Shown: positions 1-9,800 of the stretch, piece after piece
Layout: every line of letters begins with the position of its first letter
Numbering within the stretch: the first letter of the stretch is position 1
Assembly: GCA_965220095.1 (NCBI GenBank)
Contig: OZ244805.1
Span: forward strand, 4,092,001-4,156,000
Direction of reading: 5' to 3'
Source: Bin87 sp965220095
GTDB lineage: Bacteria; Chloroflexota; Dehalococcoidia; Lucifugimonadales; UBA3495
DNA: 64,000 bases
Notes under the pieces: model-generated
The model's input: only the letters and a program-made list of their open reading frames with translations
Database searches by the model: none
What the model was told of the DNA's origin: nothing
Made by a program: the position numbers and the translations under genes

Positions 1-718
1 GAAAAGTCTTGATCCCATCGTCGTGGTCGGCGGGATCGTAACGGAATCGCCAGGGCGTTTTGCCGTAAGGAATGCTCGCCACATTGTCATCGTCAATGGT
101 CCAGCCGGTGAAGGCGCGGGCCGCTTCCTGCACATCTTCTTCTGAGTAGTTGGGTTGTCCGTCCATGCCCACGCCCATTGAAAACAGTTCGAGCAATTCC
201 CGTCCCCAATTTTCGTTGATGGCATCCTTGTGATTGAAGTTGTTATCCAGCCAGAAAATCATCGCCGGGTCGCGGGCTAGATGCGCCAGCAAATCCCTGA
301 AGCTGCCCAACCCGTGTTCCCGGAACAGGTCGATCTGGTTGAGCATAGTTTTCTCGTGCAGGACTTTGGCCAATCCGGTGGCGAACACTCCGTGCCAGAA
401 CAGCGCAACTTTTTCCTGCAACGGGCGCGTACCAGCGTTGCCGTTCATCCGATATACGGTCTCGGTGAGAGCGCCTTCGATGTTGCGGCTTTCCTTCCAG
501 TCGATGTAATACCGCTCGATAATATCTTCATCCAACCCTGGTTGAATGTCGGGATGCAGCAACCATTCCACCGTTGCGTCGTAGCCCCTCGAGCAGTGGG
601 TTTCCAACTCGGCCGGCGTGGCGCCAAAGCCAGCCCGACGCAACAGGTGGGCAAGCAGGGCGCGGTCGGTATCCTGGCCGCGAAATGAGGTGGTAAATAC
701 CTCATCTGCGATGGTCAT
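1..718 (-). CDS. DUF1800 family protein, N-terminal part
   Basis: The reading frame is open from ATG at 718 to the window edge, so only the first 239 codons are present. An AGGAGG ribosome site lies 8 bases before the ATG. The N-terminus has the family hallmark HLLRRAGFGAT near residue 25. It is followed by LFWHGVFATG, by LDNNFNHKDAINENWGRELL and by an AARAFTGWTIDD segment, in the order expected for DUF1800 (PF08811). Full-length members are usually about 400-550 residues and are often encoded next to a DUF1501 protein, which would lie outside the window. The biochemical role of the family is not established; secretion and cell-surface roles are suspected. The family call is secure and the function is not. 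Confidence 0.9.
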   Translation of the reverse strand, partial: MTIADEVFTTSFRGQDTDRALLAHLLRRAGFGATPAELETHCSRGYDATVEWLLHPDIQPGLDEDIIERYYIDWKESRNIEGALTETVYRMNGNAGTRPLQEKVALFWHGVFATGLAKVLHEKTMLNQIDLFREHGLGSFRDLLAHLARDPAMIFWLDNNFNHKDAINENWGRELLELFSMGVGMDGQPNYSEEDVQEAARAFTGWTIDDDNVASIPYGKTPWRFRYDPADHDDGIKTF

Positions 719-785
719 TCGGGCAACCTCCTGAAGCTGTCAACCGACTTCGCCAACCGGGTTCCCACTCGACCAGCGCGCCGTA

Positions 786-794
786 ATCATATCA
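786..794 (-). promoter_or_regulatory. Extended -10 element upstream of the DUF1800 gene
   Basis: On the minus strand TGATATGAT fits the extended -10 pattern TGnTATNNT about 70 bases before the ATG at 718. A second overlapping TATGAT lies at 791-796. No convincing -35 box is visible. Confidence 0.35.
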
Positions 795-900
795 TAGCGG
801 ACGTCGAAACCCGTTCGGAAATTCCTCGGGAATTCCGTTGTGGGACCGGTTGGCTGACCTCGCCGGGGAACGCATCAATCTCAGTCATGGTTTTTCCTCA

Positions 901-1041
901 TGCGTACCCACTTTGTCATTGCGAGCGTAGCGTGGCAATCTCGTCGCCGTAGCAACGGCAGTTCGCCGACGTGTGTTCAACCGCATCGAGATTGCCACCT
1001 CGCTATGCTCCTCGCAATGACAGATTAAGGTGGGTACGCGT
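901..1041. repeat. Palindromic MITE-like intergenic element
   Basis: Two imperfect inverted arms (about 901-943 and 986-1041) flank a 40-base centre. Both contain a GCGAGxxxAGCGnGGCAA-type core and end in tgcgtaccca / gggtacgcg, so the whole unit can fold into one long hairpin. A solo copy of the right arm occurs at about 36621-36675. There is no gene between 719 and 1178; this element is the only structure seen in that gap. Confidence 0.7.
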
Positions 1042-1178
1042 GAGTGGTTTTTTGAGTTGACAACATCCGGGCATCAGTCTCAATATGTTCCGGTTGGCGT
1101 TACGCAGAGGTTGCGCCTTACGTTCCTTTTCTCGCAACTAACTCCCCAAAGGCCGAGCCCATCCGTTCCTCACGAAGA

Positions 1179-2417
1179 TTGCCCCGCCTGCACACGCTGG
1201 ATGCGTGGCTGGCATACCGGGACTTCCGACTGCTTTGGCTGGCGAACTATGCCGGCAATACCGCCCAGTGGTTGCAATTACTCAGCATCGGCTGGTTGGT
1301 GAAATCCCTGTCAGAGGGTTCCCTGATCGGCGGTTTGCTGGTCGTATCGGTCGGCGCGATCAACACTTTGCCGATGCTGTTGGTCAACCCGCTCACCGGC
1401 GTGCTCGGCGACCGACTCGACCGTCGCAAGCTGATCATGGCGGTGCAGACATTCAGCGCAGCGCTGGCATTCTCCTTCGCCCTGCTGGTCGCCAGCGATT
1501 TCATTCGTGCCTGGCACGCCTATGCTTACGTCATCATTTCCGGCGCGTGCCTGGCCATATCCCAACCAATGCAGCAGGTGCTGGTTTCCAACGTGGTGCC
1601 GCGAAAGGCCGTGGTCAACGCTTACGCCATCAACGTGTTCACCGTAACCGGCACGCGCATATTCGGGCCGTTCGTCGGCGGCTTGCTCATCTTCTATCTG
1701 GGATTCTTCTGGAACTTCGCGCTGGAGGGCACGCTTTACCTCGCGGTTGTTCTACTACTGCTACCCATGAAGATGCCATATAGCGCGAATATGCCGGATG
1801 CCGGGCGGCGATTCAACCCCTTCGCCGACTTCCGAGACGGGATCATGCACCTCTGGAGAGATCAACGCGAGATTTTGGAAATCATGGTGCTGTCCATCGT
1901 CCCCAACACGATACTGCATCCGGTTTGGTTCCTGCTCCCACTGTTCACTTTCCAGGTATTGATGGCAGATGCCGATATGGGCGGCTACCTGTTGTCGGTT
2001 ACCGGTGTGGGCGGCCTGATTGCAACCCTTGCCATCGCATCCTTCGGGTTCCCCTTCCGCAAGGGTTACATCATGCTGGCCACCGCGGCAATAAGTTCCA
2101 TCTGCACGATGATATTTGCGTTCTCATCGTGGCTACCGGCTGCGCTGGTGTTCCTAGCGCTAATGTCGATGTTTCAGGCCTACTTCCGCACTACGCAGGG
2201 TACCGTCGTGCTAACCGTAGTGCCCGACCGATTCCGCTCCCGTACCATGAGCGTGCTGGCCTACGAGCGCGCATTCCTAACCGGAATCAGCGTGCTGGTG
2301 GGAATGCTGGCCGACTCCACTTCGGCATCTATCGCCATACTCACCCTGGGCGGCCTGGGGTTGGCGGCGACCGTTCTTTGCGTCGCCGTGCTCCGGCGAG
2401 TGCGCAACTTGCTCTAG
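1179..2417 (+). CDS. MFS transporter, EntS/MFS_3-like
   Basis: A 412-residue, very hydrophobic protein with about 12 predicted membrane segments. After TM2 it has the MFS loop GDRLDRRKL, the counterpart of the GxLaDRxxRR signature. The start is a TTG that opens LPRLHTLDAWLAY, and the upstream ribosome site is weak. The protein is clearly paralogous to the next gene (shared HTLDAW and AQWLQLLS near the N-terminus and WNFxxE near residue 180), so the pair arose by tandem duplication. MFS_3 proteins export small molecules by proton antiport; the substrate cannot be read from sequence. No adjacent regulator gene is present. Confidence 0.85.
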   Translation: MPRLHTLDAWLAYRDFRLLWLANYAGNTAQWLQLLSIGWLVKSLSEGSLIGGLLVVSVGAINTLPMLLVNPLTGVLGDRLDRRKLIMAVQTFSAALAFSFALLVASDFIRAWHAYAYVIISGACLAISQPMQQVLVSNVVPRKAVVNAYAINVFTVTGTRIFGPFVGGLLIFYLGFFWNFALEGTLYLAVVLLLLPMKMPYSANMPDAGRRFNPFADFRDGIMHLWRDQREILEIMVLSIVPNTILHPVWFLLPLFTFQVLMADADMGGYLLSVTGVGGLIATLAIASFGFPFRKGYIMLATAAISSICTMIFAFSSWLPAALVFLALMSMFQAYFRTTQGTVVLTVVPDRFRSRTMSVLAYERAFLTGISVLVGMLADSTSASIAILTLGGLGLAATVLCVAVLRRVRNLL

Positions 2418-2614
2418 AACCCGCTCGGGGCACGAGCGAGATAGCGTCCCGCCCGGCAGTGTATCAACAACGTTGATACCATCGGCTCAACAGCATTGAC
2501 TGTTTTGGTGTCGCGGGGCAAAATGCCTACTGGTTCGGCGCCGGCGCAACCTCGCCGACCGGCCCGCGCAACTCGGGAGGAAGCATCATTTTCCGCGTCC
2601 CCTCAATTCCGCGT

Positions 2615-3841
2615 TTGCATACGCTGGACGCATGGTTAGGGTACAAGAATTACCGCCGGCTCTGGATCGGCAATTTCTTCGCCAACAATGCTCAGTGGCT
2701 GCAACTGCTGAGCGTGGGCTGGCTGGTGAGCGAACTGTCTGAAGGTTCCAGCGTTGCCGGGCTACTGGTGGTGACAGTGGGCGGCATCAACACCTTGCCC
2801 GGTCTGGTCTTCGGCCCCTGGGGTGGTGTGCTGAGCGACCGATTCGACCGTCGGAAGCTGGTCATTGCTCTACAACTTGTGATGGCGGCGTTGGCCATTT
2901 GCTTCGCCCTACTGGTGCTTTCGGGACGGGTGGCAGTCTGGCACGCATATATGTACGTCATCCTGGCGGGTACCTGCCACTCCATGACGCAGCCGATGCG
3001 TCAGTCCCTGATCGCGGGCACAGTACCTCGCGAAATGCTCGGCAATGCTCTGGCCACCAACGTATTGACGATTACCGGAACCAGGATATTGGGCCCATTT
3101 GTCGGTGGCGTTCTGATTGTCACCCTGGGGTTTTTCTGGAATTTCACCATCGAAGCCGGCCTGTATCTCGCCAACATAACGATGATCCTGCCCTTGAAAA
3201 CACCCTATTTCCGGCCCGGCGCCTCCAGGGCGAGGGGATCTCTGGTCGGCAACATGGTTGAGGGGTTGCGTTACGTCTGGAGCGGCGAACGCGGACTGCT
3301 CCAGTTGATGATTGTGTCAGTGATACCAAACATAATCCTCCATCCTGCTTGGTTTCTTTTCCCGGTGTTCACTACCGATGTCCTAATGCGCGAAGCAGAT
3401 GTCGGAGGGTATCTACTGGCGGTAACCGGCATCGGCGGTTTTCTGGCCGCATTTTTTATGGCATCCTTCGGTTTCGTTTTTACGAAAGGAAAAGTGGTGC
3501 TGGGCGCGGCGGTGGCGAGTTCCATATTTTTGTTGATTTTCGCCTATTCCCATTGGATGGCGTTGGCATTCATCGCCATCGCGGCAATGGCATTCAGCCA
3601 GGCAGTTTTCCGTACCACTCGCGGCACCCTCATACAGACCCTCGCCCCGGACAACCTGCGTGGCCGGTTGACGAGTCTGCAAAGTTTTGATCGCGGCTTT
3701 CTGGTAGTGGCGAGCCTGGCCGTGGGGCTCCTGTCGGATGCGACTTCTCCGGTAACGGCGATTGCTATTGTAGGCGCGCTGGGGCTGGCCCTGGCCCTGA
3801 TTTGCACCGCAACCCTCAGTAGGGTCCGGCGCTTGCCCTGA
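2615..3841 (+). CDS. MFS transporter, EntS/MFS_3-like (tandem paralog)
   Basis: A 408-residue, 12-TM MFS protein closely related to its upstream neighbour, with the SDRFDRRKL loop after TM2. The coordinates use the first standard start, TTG at 2615. That codon has no ribosome site, however, whereas a strong GGGAGG at 2575-2580 sits 7 bases before an in-frame ATT at 2588. Starting there would give IFRVPSIPRLHTLDAW, which restores the IPRLHTLDAW stretch matching LPRLHTLDAW of the paralog. A non-canonical ATT start is therefore plausible. It is probably co-transcribed with the gene before it (about 200-base gap) and is an exporter of unknown substrate. Confidence 0.85.
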   Translation: MHTLDAWLGYKNYRRLWIGNFFANNAQWLQLLSVGWLVSELSEGSSVAGLLVVTVGGINTLPGLVFGPWGGVLSDRFDRRKLVIALQLVMAALAICFALLVLSGRVAVWHAYMYVILAGTCHSMTQPMRQSLIAGTVPREMLGNALATNVLTITGTRILGPFVGGVLIVTLGFFWNFTIEAGLYLANITMILPLKTPYFRPGASRARGSLVGNMVEGLRYVWSGERGLLQLMIVSVIPNIILHPAWFLFPVFTTDVLMREADVGGYLLAVTGIGGFLAAFFMASFGFVFTKGKVVLGAAVASSIFLLIFAYSHWMALAFIAIAAMAFSQAVFRTTRGTLIQTLAPDNLRGRLTSLQSFDRGFLVVASLAVGLLSDATSPVTAIAIVGALGLALALICTATLSRVRRLP

Positions 3842-3922
3842 TCAACACCCGCTCGTTGGGGACACCGTCTTCTCGACTCCACTGGCCGCATTTTCGCTTG
3901 CACAGGCAGGAAAAGGAGTATC

Positions 3923-3976
3923 ATGACGCGATTGAGGCGGCAATCGCCGGCACGACCCCAACTTGCACGACGGTAA
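3923..3976 (+). other. 17-codon upstream ORF before the DHA2 exporter
   Basis: ATG at 3923 has a good ribosome site (aaaaggag, 3911-3918) and opens an arginine-rich 17-residue peptide ending in TAA at 3974-3976. It is in the same frame as the exporter, whose first usable start (TTG 3995) follows only six codons later and lacks a ribosome site. It could be a leader peptide, a translational-coupling device, or the remnant of a longer N-terminus cut by a nonsense mutation. Confidence 0.35.
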
Positions 3977-3994
3977 CTTCAGACGGGCTTCGAC

Positions 3995-5500
3995 TTGATC
4001 CAACGTATCACCAACAGCCGTAACTACAAGTGGTGGGTCTTCTGGACCGTAGCCACCGGCACTTTCTTCTCGGTAATTGACCACGGCAGCGTCCTGATCG
4101 CGTTGCCCCAGATTGAATCGCACCTTGACGCCAACCTGGCGTCGGTTCAGTGGGTGGTCATCGCATACGCCCTGACTATCAGCGCGCTGCTGTTACCAAT
4201 GGGCCGTCTGGGCGACGTGATTGGTCGGCGCCGGGTGTACGTCGCCGGCACCGGCATATTCGTCGTGGGTTCGTTGGGAGCCACCTTTGCCCCCGATCTG
4301 GGAATCCTGATCGGTTTTCGTGTACTGCAAGGTATCGGATCCGGCATGGTGCAGGGCTGCGGCATGGGGATGTTCATCGCCGCATTCCCAGACTCAGAAC
4401 GTGGCAAAGCATTGGGGTCGCACCTTAGCGTGGTTGGCCTGGGCGCCATCGCCGGGCCGGCCATGGGTGGATTCCTGGTCGCCTGGCTGGGTTGGCAGTG
4501 GGTGTTTTTCGTCAACGTACCCACCGGAATCATCGTGCTCATCTTCGCTTGGCTGCTCCTGGAACGCGCGCCCAATACCGGACCAAATCGGGGAGGCCAG
4601 CGCGGGGGTTTTGACTGGATTGGCGCCGGCCTGTCCGGCGTAATCCTGCTGGTCATGCTACTGGTGGTCGGCAACGGCAACGGATTCGGCTGGACTTCTC
4701 CGGTGGTAGTCGTCGGTGGTCTCGCGGTTGTGGTGATGACCTCCGCGTTCATTTGGTGGGAACTGCGGTTCAAATCACCCATGCTGGAACTCCGGCTGTT
4801 CACCAACCGCATTTTTGGGCTGGGCATTGCCGCCGGTTGGATAGGGTTCTTTGGCACATCGTCGGCGCGATTTATGATGCCCTTCTACCTGCAAAGGGTG
4901 TTGTCCTACTCGCCGGAGCAGGTCGGACTGATGATGATTCCAGCCGCGCTGTGCATGGTGATACTCGGTCCAATGACGGGACGGTTATCAGACCGGTTTG
5001 GCTGGCAGGCATTCACCATCGGTGGCATATCGTTGACCGCCGCCGGCTCGTTCGTGCTGGCGTTCGCACTGACCGAGCGATCGCCGGTTTGGTTGATAAT
5101 CGGCACGATGATGATGCAAAGCTGTGGCACCGGGTTGTTCAACACCCCCAATAACAGCAGCATCATCAGCGTGGTGGACCGCAGCCGCTACGGTGTCGTG
5201 TCCGCCCTGACGCAACTGGTCCGCAATTCGGCCAACGTGGTCAGTGTGGCCGTCGCCACCACCGTCGTTGTGTCGACGATGGCCACTTACGGAGTGGAGC
5301 CGAAACTGGACGCCGTAAACCCCAGCGTTTCCACCGCCTTCGTCGCCGGACTCCGTTGGGCGTTCCTGATGATGGGTGGCGTCCTAACCCTGGGGGCGGT
5401 CATCTCGTTGATCCGAGCGTTGAGCACGCGTAAGACCACTCCTCTAGCCCCAACCGTGGAACGCCAGGATGGCCCGGTCGGCGTCCCCGGAGACAACTAA
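3995..5500 (+). CDS. MFS transporter, DHA2 family (EmrB/QacA-like)
   Basis: 501 residues with 14 predicted TM segments, the usual size for DHA2 drug:proton antiporters. It carries the MFS motif GRLGDVIGRRRVY after TM2, an RVLQGIGSGMVQG motif-C-like stretch in the middle of the N-half, and GRLSDRFGWQ between the halves. A second DHA2 gene at 17187 shares the N-terminal pattern YKWxV, GTF, SVxDHGSV and ALP, so the two are paralogs. It is expected to be a multidrug or metabolite exporter in the inner membrane. Start TTG 3995 is used because a TAA at 3974 blocks the upstream ATG. Confidence 0.88.
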   Translation: MIQRITNSRNYKWWVFWTVATGTFFSVIDHGSVLIALPQIESHLDANLASVQWVVIAYALTISALLLPMGRLGDVIGRRRVYVAGTGIFVVGSLGATFAPDLGILIGFRVLQGIGSGMVQGCGMGMFIAAFPDSERGKALGSHLSVVGLGAIAGPAMGGFLVAWLGWQWVFFVNVPTGIIVLIFAWLLLERAPNTGPNRGGQRGGFDWIGAGLSGVILLVMLLVVGNGNGFGWTSPVVVVGGLAVVVMTSAFIWWELRFKSPMLELRLFTNRIFGLGIAAGWIGFFGTSSARFMMPFYLQRVLSYSPEQVGLMMIPAALCMVILGPMTGRLSDRFGWQAFTIGGISLTAAGSFVLAFALTERSPVWLIIGTMMMQSCGTGLFNTPNNSSIISVVDRSRYGVVSALTQLVRNSANVVSVAVATTVVVSTMATYGVEPKLDAVNPSVSTAFVAGLRWAFLMMGGVLTLGAVISLIRALSTRKTTPLAPTVERQDGPVGVPGDN

Positions 5501-5548
5501 ACCGCTAACTCGGGCTTGAGGGTACCTCGGGCTAGAGCGTACCTCGGG

Positions 5549-6615
5549 CTAGCCGTCGGCCGGGAAGAGCGGCATCACCTCGCGGGCAAATAGCTCCATG
5601 GACTTCACCTGCTTTTCGTGGGGGAGACCACCGAAGGCGAAATTGCAACCGGAGTAGCGCACTCCCGCATCGTAAAGTGCCTGGATCTGCTCGGCGCATT
5701 GGTCAGGGCTGCCGATGAATGCCCGATTTTCCGCCAGGAACTCTTAGGTCGGCGGGAACTTGGTACGAGTTCGCCGGTATTCGTCCAGCCGTTGGTAAAC
5801 TTCGCTGCCCACCGGAAATTCGGTGCGCCAGTTATTGACGACCAGGGTGCAGTTGAGCGCATCTCGTGCATCCCGGTGCGCCTCCTCCGCGGTTTCCGCG
5901 ACGTAAGAATACCGGGAAAAGGTTATGTCGGCAGCGGTAACCGGACTGCCGGACTGCTGCGCCATATCGAGGGAACGCTTCAGCAATTCAACCGCCTCTC
6001 CAGTATCCAGCACCACTCCGACAATCAGTCTGCGTCCGGTGATGGAAACAAATTCCAGAGATTCGACGCTGCGCGTGGCCGCCACGTACACCGGTGAATG
6101 CGGTCGCTGCAAAGGCGTGGGCGCCAGATTCAGGTGTGGGGCAGTGTAGTAGTTTCCCTCAAAAGAATAATCGGGGGTGGTTCAAAGCGACTCCACCATC
6201 TCGATGGTTTCCTGGTAACGTGCCTGACTCTCCGCGTGGTCAACCCCAATGTTGACGTATTCGGATGCCGCGGCTCCCCGTCCAAACCCGCCGTCCAGAC
6301 GACCGTCGCTGAGCACGTCAAAAGTTGCCGTGTCCTCGTCCAACCGCACCGGATGATGCAACGGCGGGATGAGCACGGCGGTGCCGAGGCGGATGTGATT
6401 GGTGTGCCCCCAATGTTGCTCGCGATGACCAGCGATGAGGCGTCCAATCCATAGCGGGTGAAGTGATGCTCGGCCAGCCAGATGGCTTTGAAGCCAAGCT
6501 CTTCGCCGATGATCGCCTGCTCGGTCAGATCAGAATACAGACGTTTCGGCGCGTGTTCCTCCGGCCACGGAATATGTGATAACAGGTCAAAATCTATCTG
6601 GAACTCCTCAAACAA
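5549..6615 (-). pseudogene. Luciferase-like (LLM) flavin monooxygenase, broken
   Basis: Joined frames give a complete LLM-class F420/FMN oxidoreductase: EELGFKAIWLAEHHFTRYGL near the start, IRLGTAV (frame-restored), GRLDGGFGRGAAA, ARYQETIEMVESL and a C-terminal FIGSPDQCAEQIQAL segment. Three lesions break it. There is a one-base deletion near 6408. There is a TGA at 6182-6184 where TGG is expected. There is a TAA at 5744-5746 inside the last quarter. Frames before and after each lesion encode family sequence, so the gene decayed in place. The original start was probably TTG 6615 or slightly upstream. No function is expected now. Confidence 0.85.
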
Positions 6616-6769
6616 ATTGGTGGGCAGTGTACTACATGGCAGGCGACGCTATGGCCGGCGACGCTTCACATTTTCTTGGCAGCTTCACATTTTCTTTGCA
6701 ATTGGCGGATACCTTGAGGCTGGTACGACCGGCGATTGACCGGAACCCGCCGGCGCCGCGGGATCCGTC

Positions 6770-6778
6770 TGGTATGAT
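6770..6778 (+). promoter_or_regulatory. Extended -10 promoter of the RND operon
   Basis: TGGTATGAT fits the extended -10 consensus, 82 bases before the TTG start at 6860. A TTGACC at 6736-6741 is too far away (31 bases) to be its -35. Confidence 0.45.
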
Positions 6779-6809
6779 TAATTCGATATCACAGCAGAGG
6801 GCAATTCAG

Positions 6810-6836
6810 GCCGCTAGCATTCGGTTAGCGGCTTTT
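6810..6836 (+). terminator. Hairpin plus T-run in the RND operon leader
   Basis: Stem GCCGCTA / TAGCGGC (7 perfect pairs, 9-base loop) is followed at once by TTTT, ending 24 bases before the first RND start. It lies downstream of the -10 at 6773, so it could act as an attenuator of the RND operon. As a simple terminator it has no upstream gene on this strand to end. Confidence 0.45.
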
Positions 6837-6859
6837 GCATCAGTCTGGCGGGGGAGATT

Positions 6860-9800
6860 TTGACGTTTCTGACTTCGCTCGCGCTGCGCCGTAAGCCGGT
6901 CACCTTGATGGTAATGATATTGCTGGTCGGCATGGGGTTGTATTCCTACGACAGCTTGCATCAGGAACTATTCCCTGAAATCAGCTTCGCGATCGTTTAC
7001 GTGGTTACTCCCTACCAGCAGGGAGACCCAACCACCGTCGCCACGGAAGTTACCAGCAAAATCGAAGACTCCATTACCGGCCTGGCCGACCTGGAGAACA
7101 TTACCTCGATTTCCACGTCCAGCCTTTCGGCGGTGACGGCCAACTTTTCTGCCGGTGCGGACGTTGAAGCCGCCGAAGACACCATCAGGACCAACGTCAG
7201 CGCCCTGAATTTGCCAGACGACGCGTTGGATCCAATCGTCGTCCGCCTGACCTCAGACATTTTCCCCGTGATGTGGTTGAGCGTCAGCGGGGAACGCGAT
7301 ATCCCATCCCTGCAACGCGTAATCGACAACCAGATACTGCCCCAACTGGAAGCGGTGGATGGCGTCTACCAGATTGATGTTCAGGGCGGTATTTCAGAAA
7401 GGGTTTCTGTGGTCGTCGATCCCGACCGGCTCGAAGAGTATGGTCTCAATATCGACCACGTGATCAACTCCGTTCGCGCCAACTCCATTGACATCAGCGG
7501 TGGCGAACTGAATCGCGACGGCAATTCGACCGTCATACGCACCTTCCACGGTTATGGCGACCTACAGTCCATTGGCGACGTGCCGGTGGGTTATAGCGTC
7601 GCTCCATCGGAAGCCCAGCAACCCGGCGAACCCGGCGATGCAACGCCCATCCTGCTTTCGCACGTAGCCGAAGTTGTTATTGATACGCCGGCCGCCGAAA
7701 CCATCTCTCGCACCAACGGGCAACCCAGCGTGTCGTTGGCCGTGTTGCGAGAACCGGAAGGCAACACCATCGAGCTGACCCAGCAATTGCTTGAAGTCGT
7801 CGACGGGCTGGCGCTTCCCGCAGACGTGCGCGTGGAATTACTGTACGACTCGGGAGCAGAGTTGCAGGAGCAGTTGACCAACGTGGCCCAGCAAGGCGGT
7901 CAAGGCTTCGTGATTGCCGTCGTCGCCATCTTCCTGTTTCTGCTCCAACTCCGCCCCACCGCGCTGCGTGGAGCGCTGAACACGCTGCGGCCAACCCTGA
8001 TCATCGCCATCTCCATACCGCTCAGCATCCTGGTGACCGTGCTGGTGATGGCGATTTTCGACTGGGCGCTGAATTTTATGAGTCTCGCTGGGCTGGCCAT
8101 TGCCGTTGGCCGCATCGTGGACGACAGCATCGTCGTCCTCGAAAACACCTACCGACACGTGCAGGCCGGCGAGCCACGGAGTACCGCGGCGGTCAGAGGC
8201 GCCCGTGAGGTTGGCGCCGCCATTTTGGCGTCAACACTGACCACGGTAGCGGTGTTCCTGCCCCTGGCTTTGATTCCCGGCATCGTCGGCGAGTTCTTCC
8301 TGCCCTTCGCGCAAACCGTGTGTACGTCCCTGTTGGCGTCAACCTTCATCGCACTGACCGCGGTGCCTGTTCTCGGTTCGACGTTGCTGCGCCAGGGCGA
8401 CATGGCCGGCGAAGCCGAATCCGCAACCGCCGACACCTGGCTACAGCGCGGCTACACTCCGATACTCACCTGGGCGTTGCGGCATCGCATCCTCACCGTG
8501 TTGGGTTGTATCGGCGTCGTGGCGGCCAGCATCCCGCTGTTGATGGTGCTTCCCATCACGCTATTCTCCACCGGCGCGCCGGAATCGATGCGAATCGACA
8601 TCACCATGCCGGAGAACACCGACGCCGGGGCCATGTTCCGGGAAGTGCGCGAGGTCGAATCCATACTGGAACGATATGCCGCCGAGGGGTACATCACCGC
8701 ATATCAGGTAACCCTCGGCGCAACCAGCGAAGATTTCGGGCCCAGCCTGGGCGAAACCGGATTTGACGTCGCCGGCTTCTTCATTGCGCTGTCTGATCAG
8801 GTACCCGACGATTTCGGCGACGAAATGCGAGCCGCTTTGCCACAGAAGGATGATGCTACATTTCAGCTGTATATCGACGAGTCCGGCCCTCCTCAAGCTG
8901 GCCTGGAAATAGCAGTAACCGGCGCCACCTTTGCCGACGTTCAATCCACGGCGCACGCCTTGATGAACCAGCTGGAGCCGTTGGACGGCATCGTTAACCT
9001 GAAAACCAATATCAGCGATGCCAAGGAGGAGTTGACCTTCGAGGTTGACATGTCGGAAGCCGGCCGGTACGGGCTTAGCTCCCAGTCTGTAGCCCTCCAG
9101 GTACGAACCTGGACCTACGGAACCGAAGTGGATGAAGTGAACCTGATGGGAGAAAATTATGACCTGGTCATTCGCGGCCGCGATGACAGCCTCAACGAGG
9201 TGGTCGAGTTGCAGAACCTTGCCATCGCCGGGCCGTTGGGCACCGTACCGCTGGGCGCAATCAGCGACGTCAAGACGACAGTCGGTCCTACCCTGGTAAC
9301 CCACTACGACGGCGACCGTTCCGTTACCATCACCGGGGACTTTGAAGGTCAAGACACGCAGGCGATCAGTTCCAACGTCGACCGGATAATTACGGAAATG
9401 GATTTACCGCCGGGAGTCAACGTTGAGCAGGGTGGATTCGCCAGCGACATTGCGGATCAATTCGCCAACGTGTACCTGGCGATGCTGATTGGCGTTTCAC
9501 TGGTTTACCTCGTGATGGTCGCCACCCTGGGCTCCCTGCGCGACCCATTCATCGTGGTGCTGAGTATGCCGCTGGCGGTGGTCGGCGCATTGGTGGCGCT
9601 GACGGTTACCGGGCGTGCGTTGAGCCTGCCGTCGTTGATGGGATTCCTCTTCCTGATTGGAATCGTAGTTACCAACGCCATCGTCCTGATAACCTTCGTC
9701 AACCAGCTGCGCGATGAAGGCCGCGAAACGCTTGAAGCGATCATCCTCGCCGGACGCACGCGCCTGCGACCCATCCTGATGACTGCCGTTACCACTATCT

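Noticed and set aside
6736..6741. TTGACC as -35 for the RND operon
   Set aside because: 31 bases from the -10; too far.
8561..9352. 263-codon minus-strand open frame
   Set aside because: Antisense to the first RND gene; composition is that of a shadow frame.
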